From assembly GCF_017894365.1 (NCBI RefSeq), contig NZ_CP059467.1, positions 1,178,001 to 1,242,000 on the forward strand: a DNA stretch of 64,000 nucleotides, written 5' to 3'. This DNA is from Aromatoleum bremense. Lineage in GTDB: Bacteria > Pseudomonadota > Gammaproteobacteria > Burkholderiales > Rhodocyclaceae. Both the position numbers and the translations under genes were made by a program. This document shows positions 47,055 to 57,607 of this stretch, piece after piece. Every line of letters begins with the position of its first letter. Positions within the stretch are counted from its first letter, which is position 1. A model generated the notes under the pieces. It saw only the letters and a program-made list of their open reading frames with translations. It was not told the origin of the DNA and did not search any database.

Positions 47055-48160
47055 CACGACACCGACAGCATCCGGTCCAGCGCGACCTTCGCGAGCTGCG
47101 CTTCGTGCGCCGGCACCCGGATGTGGTTGACGACGTTGCCGTCGGCGAGGTTTTCGAGCGTCCAGGCAAGATGCTGCGGGTCGATGCGCTGCATCGTCGA
47201 GCACATGCACACCGTGGGCGCCATGAACTGGACGATCTTGCCTTCGGATTTGACTTCCCCGGCAAGACGGTCGACCAGGTTCAGCTCGGTGCCGACGAGC
47301 CAGTGCGTGTTCGGCGCGCCGGCCTTGATCGTGTTGATGATGTATTCGGTCGAACCGACGTAATCGGAGTTGATGCACACTTCGAGGCTGCTCTCCGGAT
47401 GCGAGATCACCAGGCCTTCCGGATGCTGCATGCGCCAGCGCCGGATATGGCTTTCCTGGAACATCTGGTGCACCGAGCAGTGCCCTTTCCACAGCAGGAT
47501 CTTCGCGTTGCGGATCTGCTCCGGCGTCAGCCCGCCGTATTCGAGGTCCGGATCCCAGACCACCATCTCGTCGAGCGCAATGCCTTTCTTGTAGCCGGTC
47601 CAGCGCCCCAGGTGCTGATCGGGGAAGAACAGCACTTTCGGCCGCTGCGCGAACGCCCAGTCGAGGATCGTCGGCGCGTTCGTCGACGTGCACACGATGC
47701 CGCCGTGCTCGCCGCAGAAGGCCTTCAGGTCGGCCGCCGAATTGATGTAGGTGACCGGCGTGATCAGTTCGTCAGGCGCACCACCCAGCACTTCCGCGAG
47801 TTCGCGCCAGCAGCGCGTGACCTTCGCCAGGCTCGCCATGTCGGCCATCGAGCAGCCGGCGGCCAGGTCGGGCAGGATCGCCTTCTGGTGCGGCTGCGAC
47901 ATGATGTCGGCCACTTCAGCCATGAAATGCACGCCGCAGAACACGATGAACTCGGCGTCGGTCTGCGACGCGAGACGCGACAGCTTCAGCGAGTCGCCGG
48001 TCAGGTCCGCATGCTGGTAGACGTCGGCGCGCTGGTAATGATGGCACAACAGCACTGCGCGGTCGCCCAGCCGCGCACGGGCGGCGCGGATGCGGGCCTG
48101 CGCCTCGTCGTCCTGGAGTGTGTTGAAACGATCGAAACTGATGGGGGCAACTTGCATCAT
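47054..48160 (-). CDS. nadA: Quinolinate synthase A
   Basis: A 368-residue [4Fe-4S] enzyme condensing iminoaspartate and dihydroxyacetone phosphate to quinolinate in NAD synthesis. Cluster cysteines are recognisable as C103 (AAGCSMAD), one in LLWKGHCSVHQ and one in APTVCMCSTM. The start at 48160 (MMQVAP) has GAGA 7 bases upstream; an in-frame ATG at 48193 would add 11 unlike residues. nadB and nadC are not in the window. Confidence 0.95.
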   Translation of the reverse strand: MMQVAPISFDRFNTLQDDEAQARIRAARARLGDRAVLLCHHYQRADVYQHADLTGDSLKLSRLASQTDAEFIVFCGVHFMAEVADIMSQPHQKAILPDLAAGCSMADMASLAKVTRCWRELAEVLGGAPDELITPVTYINSAADLKAFCGEHGGIVCTSTNAPTILDWAFAQRPKVLFFPDQHLGRWTGYKKGIALDEMVVWDPDLEYGGLTPEQIRNAKILLWKGHCSVHQMFQESHIRRWRMQHPEGLVISHPESSLEVCINSDYVGSTEYIINTIKAGAPNTHWLVGTELNLVDRLAGEVKSEGKIVQFMAPTVCMCSTMQRIDPQHLAWTLENLADGNVVNHIRVPAHEAQLAKVALDRMLSVS

Positions 48161-48258
48161 TCGGTATCTCTTTCGTATCTCAATCGGTAGCAATGTCGTT
48201 CAGACCACGGCAGCCCGCACGGGTTGCCGGGCGCGGCGCCGTCAGGCCGCGGACCAGA

Positions 48259-48720
48259 TCAGCTCTGCCGCCACGGCAGGCCGGCATGGCGCCAGCCGCC
48301 GATGCGGTTGCGCCGGCCGTTCGCGTCGAGGTCACCCTCGAAACCTTCCAGGACGTTGTAGCACTCCGGATAACCCGCCTCGGTCGCTGCGCGCGCCGCC
48401 TTGTCGGAGCGGCCGCCGGAGCGGCACATGAACATCACCAGCGCCTCGGGATCGACTTCACGTTTCAGCTGCGCAAGGAAGTGCGGATTCACCTGGTTCC
48501 CCGGATAGCTCAACCACTCGATCTCCACCGCACTGGGCACGCGGCCGACCCAGTCCCACTCGGCACGCGTACGGACATCGACGAGCCGCGCCCCCGGCGC
48601 CAGTTGCCAGACTTCGTATGCCTCGGCCGGCGTCAGCGCGCCCGCGTACGGCAAATTCAGCTCCTGCGCGCGGCGCTGCGCGAGCCCGAGCAGATCAGTC
48701 AATTTCCCCATTGCCGTCAT
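48259..48720 (-). CDS. Rhodanese-like domain protein
   Basis: A 153-residue single-domain rhodanese. The catalytic loop CRSGGRS starts at C99, preceded by LVDVRTRAEW; the C-terminal GFEGDLDANGRRNRIGGWR is typical of a betaproteobacterial subgroup. It could move sulfane sulfur; the partner is unknown. An internal ATG three codons in (48711) is an alternative start; a much longer frame extending into the glnA control region is rejected. Confidence 0.85.
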   Translation of the reverse strand: MTAMGKLTDLLGLAQRRAQELNLPYAGALTPAEAYEVWQLAPGARLVDVRTRAEWDWVGRVPSAVEIEWLSYPGNQVNPHFLAQLKREVDPEALVMFMCRSGGRSDKAARAATEAGYPECYNVLEGFEGDLDANGRRNRIGGWRHAGLPWRQS

Positions 48721-48845
48721 CCGGATAGATAAGTCGGAGAAGTATATCGCTCCGCTCGCGGCCCGCCCAACAGCACGCGCTTTCCCGCTCCCCCTTCCCG
48801 CGCGGGAACCGGGAATGTGCAGGCACTGGCCATTTTGCCGACGCA

Positions 48846-48860
48846 GCACCATGATGGTGC
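48846..48860. promoter_or_regulatory. NtrC-binding site upstream of glnA
   Basis: GCACCA-TGA-TGGTGC is a perfect inverted repeat matching the NtrC consensus TGCACCA-N3-TGGTGCA except for the outermost left base. Its centre (48853) lies three helical turns from that of the weaker second copy (48884). This same-face double-site layout is like the classical glnA enhancer. Confidence 0.8.
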
Positions 48861-49020
48861 ACATGCCTCGCACAACACCCCGATATGGTGCATCCAGCCG
48901 GCAAATTTCCTCGCTCCCCGCGATCGCACATGAGGCATTCCGATTCGTACGGTAATGAGGGTAACGCTCCAGCGCCGCCCTCTTGCCTTGTGGCACAATG
49001 CCGGACACGCCAAAACAGCA

Positions 49021-49036
49021 TGGCACGGATGCTGCT
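49021..49036 (+). promoter_or_regulatory. Sigma-54 promoter of glnA
   Basis: TGGCACG (-24) at 49021-49027 and CTGCT (-12) at 49032-49036 keep the invariant GG (49022-49023) and GC (49034-49035) with the required 10 bases between. Transcription would start near 49047, 52 bases before the ATG. The NtrC sites lie about 160-195 bases upstream of it, suitable for enhancer looping. Confidence 0.75.
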
Positions 49037-49098
49037 TATTGCCGCGCAACGGAAGTTTCACCGTTAATCGCTATCGCCCGATCTGACCAGGAGTGAAT

Positions 49099-50508
49099 AT
49101 GAACGCCCAAGAAGTCATGAAGATGATCCAGGAGAACGAAGTTCGCTTCGTCGACCTGCGCTTTACCGATACCCGCGGCAAGGAGCACCACGTCGGCCTG
49201 CCCGTTTCGGCGTTCGAGGAAGACCATTTCGAGCACGGCCACCCGTTCGACGGCTCGTCGCTCGCGGGCTGGAAAGGCATCCAGGCTTCCGACATGATCC
49301 TGCTGCCGGAAGCAGGATCCGCGTACATCGACCCGTTCTTCGACGAAACCACCGTCGTGCTGACCTGCGACGTCATCGAACCGTCCGACGGCAAGGGCTA
49401 CGATCGCGACCCGCGCTCGATCGCAAAGCGCGCCGAGGCCTACCTGAAGAGCACCGGCATCGGCGACACCGCGTTCTTCGGCCCCGAACCCGAGTTCTTC
49501 ATCTTCGACTCGGTCGAATGGTCGGTCGACATGTCGGGGGTCTACAGTAAGATCATCTCCGAAGAGGCCGCATGGTCGACGGCCGACAAGTTCGAAGGCG
49601 GCAACACCGGTCACCGCCCGCGCGTCAAGGGTGGCTACTTCCCGGTCCCGCCGGTCGACAGCCTCAACGACATCCGCGCCGCGATGGTGATTGCGCTCGA
49701 AGCGTGCGGCGTGCCGGTCGAAGTGCATCACCACGAAGTCGCGAACGCGGGCCAGTGCGAGATCGGCACCAAGTTCAGCACGCTGACCAAGCGCGCCGAC
49801 TGGACCCAGGTCCTGAAGTACATCGTGCATAACGTCGCGCACCAATATGGCAAGACCGCCACCTTCATGCCGAAGCCGATCGTCGGCGACAACGGCTCGG
49901 GCATGCACGTGCACCAGTCGATCTGGAAGGACGGCCAGAACCTGTTCGCCGGCAATGGCTACGCCGGCCTGTCGGAGATTGCGCTGTACTACATCGGCGG
50001 CATCATCAAGCACGCCCGCGCCCTGAACGCGATCACCAACCCGGGCACCAACTCGTACAAGCGCCTGGTGCCGCACTACGAAGCGCCGACCAAGCTCGCC
50101 TACTCGGCGCGCAACCGCTCGGCCTCGATCCGCATCCCGTATGTCGCCAACCCGAAGGGCCGCCGCATCGAGGCGCGCTTCCCGGATCCGCTGGCGAACC
50201 CGTACCTGTGTTTCTCGGCGCTGATGATGGCCGGTCTCGACGGCATCCAGAACAAGATCCACCCGGGCGATCCGGCCGACAAGAACCTGTACGATCTGCC
50301 GCCGGAAGAAGATGCGAAGATCCCGACCGTCTGCACCAGCCTCGACCAAGCGCTCGAGTACCTCGACAAGGACCGCGAGTTCCTGACGCGCGGCGGCGTG
50401 TTCTCGAACGACTTCCTCGACGCGTACATCGCGCTCAAGGGCGAAGAAGTCGATCGCATGCGCATCACCACCCACCCGGTCGAGTTCGACATGTACTACA
50501 GCCTCTGA
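49099..50508 (+). CDS. glnA: Glutamine synthetase, type I
   Basis: A 469-residue dodecameric GSI-beta. Conserved blocks: DGSS near 52, [48 protein letters not shown] and the adenylylation loop NLYDLPPEE with the modifiable Tyr, so it is probably controlled by GlnE. AGGAG sits 6 bases before the ATG at 49099; a GTG two codons upstream is possible. It is the first gene of the glnA-DUF4124-ntrB-ntrC set and is expected to be NtrC/sigma-54 dependent. Confidence 0.97.
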   Translation: MNAQEVMKMIQENEVRFVDLRFTDTRGKEHHVGLPVSAFEEDHFEHGHPFDGSSLAGWKGIQASDMILLPEAGSAYIDPFFDETTVVLTCDVIEPSDGKGYDRDPRSIAKRAEAYLKSTGIGDTAFFGPEPEFFIFDSVEWSVDMSGVYSKIISEEAAWSTADKFEGGNTGHRPRVKGGYFPVPPVDSLNDIRAAMVIALEACGVPVEVHHHEVANAGQCEIGTKFSTLTKRADWTQVLKYIVHNVAHQYGKTATFMPKPIVGDNGSGMHVHQSIWKDGQNLFAGNGYAGLSEIALYYIGGIIKHARALNAITNPGTNSYKRLVPHYEAPTKLAYSARNRSASIRIPYVANPKGRRIEARFPDPLANPYLCFSALMMAGLDGIQNKIHPGDPADKNLYDLPPEEDAKIPTVCTSLDQALEYLDKDREFLTRGGVFSNDFLDAYIALKGEEVDRMRITTHPVEFDMYYSL

Positions 50509-50533
50509 TCTGCGCATTACCGGGTTCACGGGA

Positions 50534-50560
50534 GGGACGGGCATTGCCCGTCCCTTTTTT
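50534..50560 (+). terminator. Rho-independent terminator after glnA
   Basis: GGGACGGGC (50534-50542) pairs with GCCCGTCCC (50546-50554), loop ATT, followed by TTTTTT. It should uncouple most glnA transcription from the ntrBC genes downstream. Confidence 0.88.
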
Positions 50561-50607
50561 ATGGGGTCTAATCGCCGCCATCCGCCGGTGATCTTCCCGC
50601 CCGGCCC

Positions 50608-51117
50608 ATGCCTCTCCCAAGGGATCTCGTGCCAGCCCTCATGCTTGACATCCGCATTTTCCCCACCGTCCTGATCCTGATCGTCGCCGCGCCCGCGCAA
50701 GCGAGCGTCTATAAATGCGTCGACAGCAGCGGCAGCGTCACCTACACCAATGACAGCACCTTCGCCCGCGGCTGCAAGGAACTGAGCGAAGACCAGCCCG
50801 TCTCGTCGATCCCCGCACCGCCCCGCGCCCCCGCCTCTCAGCCGCGCACGACGCCGAACGATTTCCCGCGCGTCGCCCCCGAAGCGCAGCGCGCCCGCGA
50901 CGACACCCGGCGGCAGGTGCTGGAGAAGGAGCTCCTCGCCGAGGAAACGGCGCTCGCCGAAGCCAGGAAAGCGCTCGCCGAGCAGGAGGCGATCCGACTC
51001 GGGAATGAGCGCAACTACCAGAAGGTGCTCGACCGGCTGCAGCCCTACAAGGACAAGGTCGAACTCCATCAGCGCAACGTCGATGCACTGAAAAAGGAAA
51101 TCGGCAGCCTCAAATAG
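50608..51117 (+). CDS. DUF4124-domain exported protein with coiled coil
   Basis: A 169-residue protein of unknown function. A hydrophobic export signal ends at AQA (about residue 32), followed by the DUF4124 block VYKCVDSSGSVTYTNDS, a Pro-rich linker (about 68-92) and a charged helix (about 95-169) with coiled-coil character. A start at the ATG at 50641 would give a more compact signal peptide of 20-odd residues and is quite likely; neither start has a good ribosome-binding site. It lies between glnA and ntrB. Confidence 0.75.
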   Translation: MPLPRDLVPALMLDIRIFPTVLILIVAAPAQASVYKCVDSSGSVTYTNDSTFARGCKELSEDQPVSSIPAPPRAPASQPRTTPNDFPRVAPEAQRARDDTRRQVLEKELLAEETALAEARKALAEQEAIRLGNERNYQKVLDRLQPYKDKVELHQRNVDALKKEIGSLK

Positions 51118-51170
51118 CGAAAGGTCTGGCGCGTTTTTTGCGAGACATCATCGGACTCCCCAGGACGCTT

Positions 51171-52238
51171 ATGCCCGACCTACATCGCCCCTCGAACATC
51201 GGCCCGTTCGCCGGCCTGGATCTGCTGTCTTCGGCGATCGTCCTCGTCGACGCCGATCTTGTCATCCGCTACCTCAACCCGGGCGCCGAGAACCTCTTCG
51301 AGGTCAGCCAGCGCCGTCTGCTCGGACAGCCGTTATCGACGCTGCTCGGCGAACCGCCCGGCCTGACTGCGGCGCTGCAGAATGCGCTGCACAAGAACTG
51401 GAGCTACACGGGCCAGAACCTGAAGATCGCACGCTCCGACGCAGAGCCGCTCCACCTCGATTGCACTGTCAGCCCGGCCGAAGCCGTGGGCGTTCGCCTG
51501 CTGCTTGAGTTCCGCCCGATCGACGCCCAGCTGCGCGTCGCACGCGAAGAGCAGCTCCTGCAACAGCAACAGGCGAGCCGCGAACTGATCCGCAACCTCG
51601 CGCACGAGATCAAGAACCCGCTCGGCGGCATCCGCGGCTCGGCGCAGCTGCTCGAACGCGAACTGGCTGACCCGCAGCTGCGCGAATACACCGAAGTCAT
51701 CATCGCCGAGGCCGACCGGCTGCAGGACCTGATGAGCCGCCTGCTGACCTCACACTGCATGATGCGCCCCGGGCAGCTCAACATCCACGACGTGCTCGAA
51801 CGCGTACGGCGCCTGATTCTCGCCGAGTTTCCCGAACTCGCGGTGCGGCGCGACTACGATACCAGCCTGCCGGAATTCACCGCCGACCGCGAACAGCTGA
51901 TCCAGGCAATCCTCAACATCGTTCGCAACGCCGCCCAGGCGATGGAAGGCCGCGGCGAAATCCGGCTGCGTACCCGCATCGCCCGGCAGGTCACCCTCGC
52001 GAAGCGACGTTTCAAACTGGCACTGGAATTGCAAGTGATCGACAACGGCCCCGGCATTCCGGAGGAGATCCGCGACAAGATCTTCTATCCACTGGTCTCG
52101 GGGCGGGAAGGCGGGAGCGGACTGGGCCTGTCGCTAGCCCAGAGCTTCATTGAGCAGCATCAGGGGATGATCGAGGTCGACAGCCGTCCCGGGCGGACCT
52201 GCTTCACCATCCTGCTGCCGATTACCGACCGTGCGTGA
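51171..52238 (+). CDS. ntrB: Nitrogen regulation sensor kinase NtrB
   Basis: A 355-residue cytoplasmic histidine kinase/phosphatase that sets NtrC phosphorylation in response to PII. A PAS domain spans about 15-120, the H box is NLAHEIKNPLGG with phospho-accepting H145, and the N, G1 and G2 boxes follow as NIVRNAAQAM, DNGPGIP and GGSGLGLSLA. There are no membrane helices. AGGA lies 6-9 bases before the ATG at 51171; the TTG-initiated frame from 51138 is rejected. ntrC follows after 43 bases. Confidence 0.95.
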   Translation: MPDLHRPSNIGPFAGLDLLSSAIVLVDADLVIRYLNPGAENLFEVSQRRLLGQPLSTLLGEPPGLTAALQNALHKNWSYTGQNLKIARSDAEPLHLDCTVSPAEAVGVRLLLEFRPIDAQLRVAREEQLLQQQQASRELIRNLAHEIKNPLGGIRGSAQLLERELADPQLREYTEVIIAEADRLQDLMSRLLTSHCMMRPGQLNIHDVLERVRRLILAEFPELAVRRDYDTSLPEFTADREQLIQAILNIVRNAAQAMEGRGEIRLRTRIARQVTLAKRRFKLALELQVIDNGPGIPEEIRDKIFYPLVSGREGGSGLGLSLAQSFIEQHQGMIEVDSRPGRTCFTILLPITDRA

Positions 52239-52281
52239 AGATTACGATCAGGCGCGGTCGCACCAAAAAAGTGCATAACTG

Positions 52282-53709
<1,428 letters not shown>

Positions 53710-53812
53710 CGCGTGAGACCGACGAACTCCCGGGCGACTGCGCACCACGCTCGTGCGCGGCCGCCCAATATCGGATAATGCCGGCTTTCACCCACGACAC
53801 GGGAAAACCGGC

Positions 53813-54622
53813 TTGACTGCCCCGACCACTGAACCGCCCTTCACTACCGCAGCGATCGCTGCGCTGCTCGGAACGCTCGCGACCGCGTTCGACGTACGGT
53901 TGCTATCCGAATGCGCCTCGACGAACAGCGAACTCATCGATGCGCCACCCACCAACGACGGCCGGATCGCCGTCGTCGTCACGGATCGCCAGACGGCCGG
54001 TCGCGGACGGCGCGGGCGGCTATGGCAGTCCTGGCCCGGCGGCAGCCTGACCTTCTCGGCGCTGTGGCGCTTTCAGCCGGGCGCGCCGGTTCCCGCCGGG
54101 CTGTCGCTGGTGGCCGGTCTTGCCGTCGTCCGGGCGCTCGAGAAGCTCGGCGTCGAGGGGCTGCAGCTGAAGTGGCCGAACGACGTGCTGGTCCATGGCG
54201 ACAAGCTCGCCGGCATTCTCGTCGAACTGCTGCCCGGCCGCGGCCGCACCCCGGCAGCGGTTGTCGGAATCGGCCTGAACCTGCGGCTGCCCGCCGGCGC
54301 ATCGATCCCCGACCAGCCAGGCGTCACCGATCTTGCCGCGCACCTCGCCGAGCTGCCGGATCGCAGCGCGCTGCTTGCTTCGCTACTCGCCGAATTGCAC
54401 GCGCTGTTCGAGACCTACGCCGCGGCCGGCTTCCCGGCGCTGCGCGGCGCCTGGCAGCAACGCAACGCGTTCGCCGACCTGCCGGTGCGCGTCAGCGGCG
54501 AGGGCCGCGAACTTGACGGTATCTGCGCAGGTGTTGACGAGGACGGCGCGCTGCTGATCCGCAGCGACGATGGGTTGGTGCGCATCCTCTCCGGCGAGGT
54601 GTCGCTGAGAGTGCGCCGGTGA
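53813..54622 (+). CDS. birA: Biotin-[acetyl-CoA-carboxylase] ligase, monofunctional
   Basis: A 269-residue biotin protein ligase. The biotinyl-AMP loop GRGRRGR (63-69) and the KWPND motif are present, and a small SH3-like C-terminal domain follows. The N-terminal DNA-binding domain of E. coli BirA is absent, so it should not repress biotin genes. The start is uncertain: I chose a TTG at 53813; a GTG at 53753 would add 20 residues of low similarity. It overlaps coaX by 4 bases. Confidence 0.88.
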   Translation: MTAPTTEPPFTTAAIAALLGTLATAFDVRLLSECASTNSELIDAPPTNDGRIAVVVTDRQTAGRGRRGRLWQSWPGGSLTFSALWRFQPGAPVPAGLSLVAGLAVVRALEKLGVEGLQLKWPNDVLVHGDKLAGILVELLPGRGRTPAAVVGIGLNLRLPAGASIPDQPGVTDLAAHLAELPDRSALLASLLAELHALFETYAAAGFPALRGAWQQRNAFADLPVRVSGEGRELDGICAGVDEDGALLIRSDDGLVRILSGEVSLRVRR

Positions 54623-55347
54623 TCCTGCTGATCGACGCGGGCAACACCCGCATCAAGTGGGGCGTGATCCGGGGAGAGGCCTGGATCGGCGAAGGCGCTC
54701 TTGCCCACCCCGAAATCGCCGCGCTGAGCCACATCGCGGCGGCTCATCCAGGTCTGCGCCGGATCGTCGGCACGAACGTCGCCGGCCCCGGCATCGCCGC
54801 CGCAATCACTGCCGCATTGCGCGGTGTCGGTACCGCGCCGCAGTGGATCCACGCGTCGGCGGAACGCTGCGGCGTGCGCAACCGTTACGACAATCCCGCA
54901 CAGCTCGGCGCCGACCGGTGGGTCGCGCTGATCGGCGCCCGCGCGCTGCACGGCGCGGCCTGTCTGGTCGTCAACGCCGGCACGGCGACGACCGTCGACA
55001 TCCTCGCCGCGTCGGGCGACTTCGACGGCGGAATCATCCTGCCAGGCGAAGACCTGATGCGCCGCGCGCTCGCCGGCAACACCGCCCAGTTGCCATTTGC
55101 CGAAGGGCGCTATGTCGGGGCGCCGCGCAATACCGCCGACGCGATCGTTTCCGGCTGCCGCAACGCGCAGGCCGGAGCAATCGAACGCATGTTCCGCCAG
55201 ATCGCGCACCTGCCCAGCGCCCGCTGCCTGCTCAGCGGGGGCGCCGCGCCGCGGCTCGAAGAACTGCTTGGCATCCCGTTTTCACACGTCGACAATCTCG
55301 TCCTGAAAGGGCTCGCAGTCGTCGCGCGCGAGGACGCAGCGGCATGA
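54619..55347 (+). CDS. coaX: Type III pantothenate kinase
   Basis: A 242-residue CoaX, the first enzyme of CoA synthesis. It has the DAGNTRIKWG phosphate-binding block at the N-terminus, GADRW and NAGTATTVD in the middle. The start is GTG at 54619, overlapping the birA stop (GTGA); birA-coaX pairing is common. Confidence 0.94.
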   Translation: MILLIDAGNTRIKWGVIRGEAWIGEGALAHPEIAALSHIAAAHPGLRRIVGTNVAGPGIAAAITAALRGVGTAPQWIHASAERCGVRNRYDNPAQLGADRWVALIGARALHGAACLVVNAGTATTVDILAASGDFDGGIILPGEDLMRRALAGNTAQLPFAEGRYVGAPRNTADAIVSGCRNAQAGAIERMFRQIAHLPSARCLLSGGAAPRLEELLGIPFSHVDNLVLKGLAVVAREDAAA

Positions 55348-55402
55348 ACGCCCCTCGCAACAATCCGATATTCCCTTCTGTGCATTCAACGGAGCAGACA
55401 AC

Positions 55403-56770
55403 GTGACCGAACCGACCCGCATCCTGCTGGAAGAAAACGAGATCCCGACGCACTGGTACAACATCGTCGCGGACATGCCGAACGCGCCGGCGCCATCGCT
55501 CGCCCCGGACGGCAAGCCGGTCAGCCCGGAGCAGATGATGGCGATCTTCCCGGCGCAGATCCTCGAGCAGGAGATGAGCGCCGCGCGCTGGATTCCGATC
55601 CCCGACGAAGTGCGCGAGATCTACAAGATCTGGCGCCCCAGCCCGCTGATGCGGGCGGTGCGGCTCGAACGGGCACTCGGCACCCCGGCGAAGATCTTCT
55701 TCAAAAACGAAGGCGTCTCGCCGGCAGGTTCGCACAAGCCGAACTCGGCGGTGCCGCAGGCCTTTTACAACAAGCAGGCCGGGATCAAGCGCCTGGCGAC
55801 CGAAACCGGTGCGGGCCAGTGGGGTTCGTCGATCGCCTTCGCCGGGCAGATGTTCGGCCTCGAAGTGCGCGTCTACATGGTGAAGGTCAGCTATCACCAG
55901 AAACCGTACCGCCGGCTGATGATGCAGACGTGGGGTGCCGAGGTGTTCGCCAGCCCGTCCGAGCTGACGCAGACCGGGCGCGACGCCCTTGCGAAGGACC
56001 CGGACAACCAGGGCTCGCTCGGCCTCGCGATCTCGGAAGCGGTCGAGGAAGCCGCTGGCCGCAGCGACACGAACTACACGCTCGGCTCGGTGCTCAACCA
56101 CGTGCTGCTGCACCAGAGCATCATCGGCCTCGAAGCAAAAAAGCAGTTCGACAAGATCGGCCTCTATCCTGACATCGTCCTCGGCCCCTGCGGCGGCGGT
56201 TCGAGCTTCGGCGGCATCGCGTTCCCGTTCCTCGCCGACAAGGCGGCCGGCGACAAGCGCGCGCAGAATCTGCGCTGCGTCGCGGTCGAGCCGAACTCCT
56301 GCCCGACGCTGACGAAAGGCCAGTATGCCTACGACTTCGGCGACGCGTCCGGCTTCACGCCGATGATGAAGATGTACACGCTGGGCCACGATTTCATGCC
56401 CCCAGGCATTCACGCCGGAGGCTTGCGCTACCACGGCGACTCGCCGCTGGTCTCGCAGCTCTACCACGAAGGGCTGCTCGAAGCCGTCGCCGTGCCCCAG
56501 CTCGCGACCTTCGAGGCCGGCGTGCTGTTCGCACGCACCGAAGGCATCATTCCCGCGCCGGAGTCGTGCCACGCCATTCGCGCCGCGATCGACGAAGCCA
56601 TCCAGTGCAAGGAAACCGGCGAACCCAAGACGATCCTGTTCAACCTGACGGGCCACGGTCACTTCGACATGAGTTCCTACGACCGCTATTTCTCCGGCCA
56701 GCTCGAAAACTACGATTACCCGGCCGAAGCGGTCGCGGCGTCGCTTGCGCACCTGCCGAAATTCGGCTGA
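55403..56770 (+). CDS. TrpB2-type tryptophan synthase beta-like PLP enzyme
   Basis: A 455-residue PLP enzyme of the TrpB2 subgroup. The Schiff-base lysine is K112 in GSHKPNSA, and the phosphate-binding glycine loop is GPCGGGSSFGG. The long N-terminal extension (about 1-75) and FKNEGVSPAGSHK are TrpB2 features. TrpB2 converts indole or phosphoserine plus indole to tryptophan without TrpA; no trpA or other trp gene is here. The start is GTG with GGAG 8 bases upstream. Indole salvage is the likely role. Confidence 0.88.
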   Translation: MTEPTRILLEENEIPTHWYNIVADMPNAPAPSLAPDGKPVSPEQMMAIFPAQILEQEMSAARWIPIPDEVREIYKIWRPSPLMRAVRLERALGTPAKIFFKNEGVSPAGSHKPNSAVPQAFYNKQAGIKRLATETGAGQWGSSIAFAGQMFGLEVRVYMVKVSYHQKPYRRLMMQTWGAEVFASPSELTQTGRDALAKDPDNQGSLGLAISEAVEEAAGRSDTNYTLGSVLNHVLLHQSIIGLEAKKQFDKIGLYPDIVLGPCGGGSSFGGIAFPFLADKAAGDKRAQNLRCVAVEPNSCPTLTKGQYAYDFGDASGFTPMMKMYTLGHDFMPPGIHAGGLRYHGDSPLVSQLYHEGLLEAVAVPQLATFEAGVLFARTEGIIPAPESCHAIRAAIDEAIQCKETGEPKTILFNLTGHGHFDMSSYDRYFSGQLENYDYPAEAVAASLAHLPKFG

Positions 56771-56818
56771 ACAGGCGGCGAGCGATGACTTCGCGGGCAC
56801 TCCGGTAAGCTTGCAGCC

Positions 56819-57607
56819 ATGCCCGCAATGCGCCTGATTTTCGTCGTCCTGATCCTGTTGAACCTGCTCGCCTTCGCATCGACGCGAGGCTGGCTCGGCG
56901 CCGCCGCGCCCGACGGCGAACCCGAGCGGCTCAGCAACCAGCTCAACCCCGGCCGCATCATCCTGCACCCGCTGCAGCCGGCAAGCGATGGCGCGCAGGC
57001 GAATGCAGCCGAAGCCGAGCCGGCGGTCCCCGCGCCAGCCATTCCGCCATTCACCGCACCGGCCGCCGAATCCTCACCGGCCGAATCCCTGCTCACCCCC
57101 GATCAAGCCGCACAGCCCGATGTTGCGTCGGTATCGGTAGAAACGCCCGTCGAACCGCTGGCGTGCGTCGCATATCGCGGTCTCGCGGCAAGCCAGGCCG
57201 ATGCGCTCGCCACGGAGGCGCAAGCGGTGACCGGGCTGCAAATCGACCGCACCACAACCAGTGCTCCGAGCGCATGGTGGGTGCGCATCCCTCCCGAGGG
57301 CGGCCGCGATGGCGCCGAACGCAAGGTGGCCGAGCTGCGGGCGCTCGGCATCCGCGATTACTTCATCCTCCACGAGCCGGGCCCGAACCAGTTCGCGGTT
57401 TCGCTGGGCCTCTTCAAGACCGAAGCCAAAGCGCAGCAGCATCTCGCCTTTCTTCGCACCAAGCGGGTCCGGGGCGCGGGCGTCACACCCCGTCACGCCG
57501 CCGTTTATCGCATCGAGATACGCGGCCCCTCGGGCGCACTTGCAACTTTCGACAAATCCCGCGGCGCCGCTCAGGCTGGCGCCGCCAAGACCGGATGCAA
57601 TCCATGA
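56819..57607 (+). CDS. SPOR-domain protein
   Basis: A 262-residue single-pass membrane protein: short cytoplasmic start, membrane helix at about 5-22, a Pro/Ala-rich linker (about 65-115), and a C-terminal SPOR-like domain (about 115-235, with WWVRIPPEGG and FAVSLGLFKTEAKAQQHLAFL), which binds septal denuded glycan. The start overlaps nothing upstream; the stop overlaps coaE by 4 bases. The link to coaE and zapD suggests a division-related unit. Confidence 0.83.
   Translation: MPAMRLIFVVLILLNLLAFASTRGWLGAAAPDGEPERLSNQLNPGRIILHPLQPASDGAQANAAEAEPAVPAPAIPPFTAPAAESSPAESLLTPDQAAQPDVASVSVETPVEPLACVAYRGLAASQADALATEAQAVTGLQIDRTTTSAPSAWWVRIPPEGGRDGAERKVAELRALGIRDYFILHEPGPNQFAVSLGLFKTEAKAQQHLAFLRTKRVRGAGVTPRHAAVYRIEIRGPSGALATFDKSRGAAQAGAAKTGCNP

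Larger units (their letters stand above)
48721..49098. promoter_or_regulatory. glnA control region (378-base gap)
   Basis: No protein-coding gene is seen in this gap. It contains an NtrC-type palindrome (48846-48860), a weaker half-conserved copy 31 bases downstream with intact TGGTGCA at 48886-48892, and a sigma-54-type promoter at 49021-49035. The rhodanese gene is divergent, so its promoter must lie in the left part; none was recognised. Confidence 0.7.

Noticed and set aside
48990..49006. A second sigma-54 promoter (TGGCACAATGCCGGAC) before glnA
   Set aside because: The -24 like TGGCAC is good but the base pair 10 bases after GG is GA, not the invariant GC, so the copy at 49021 is preferred.
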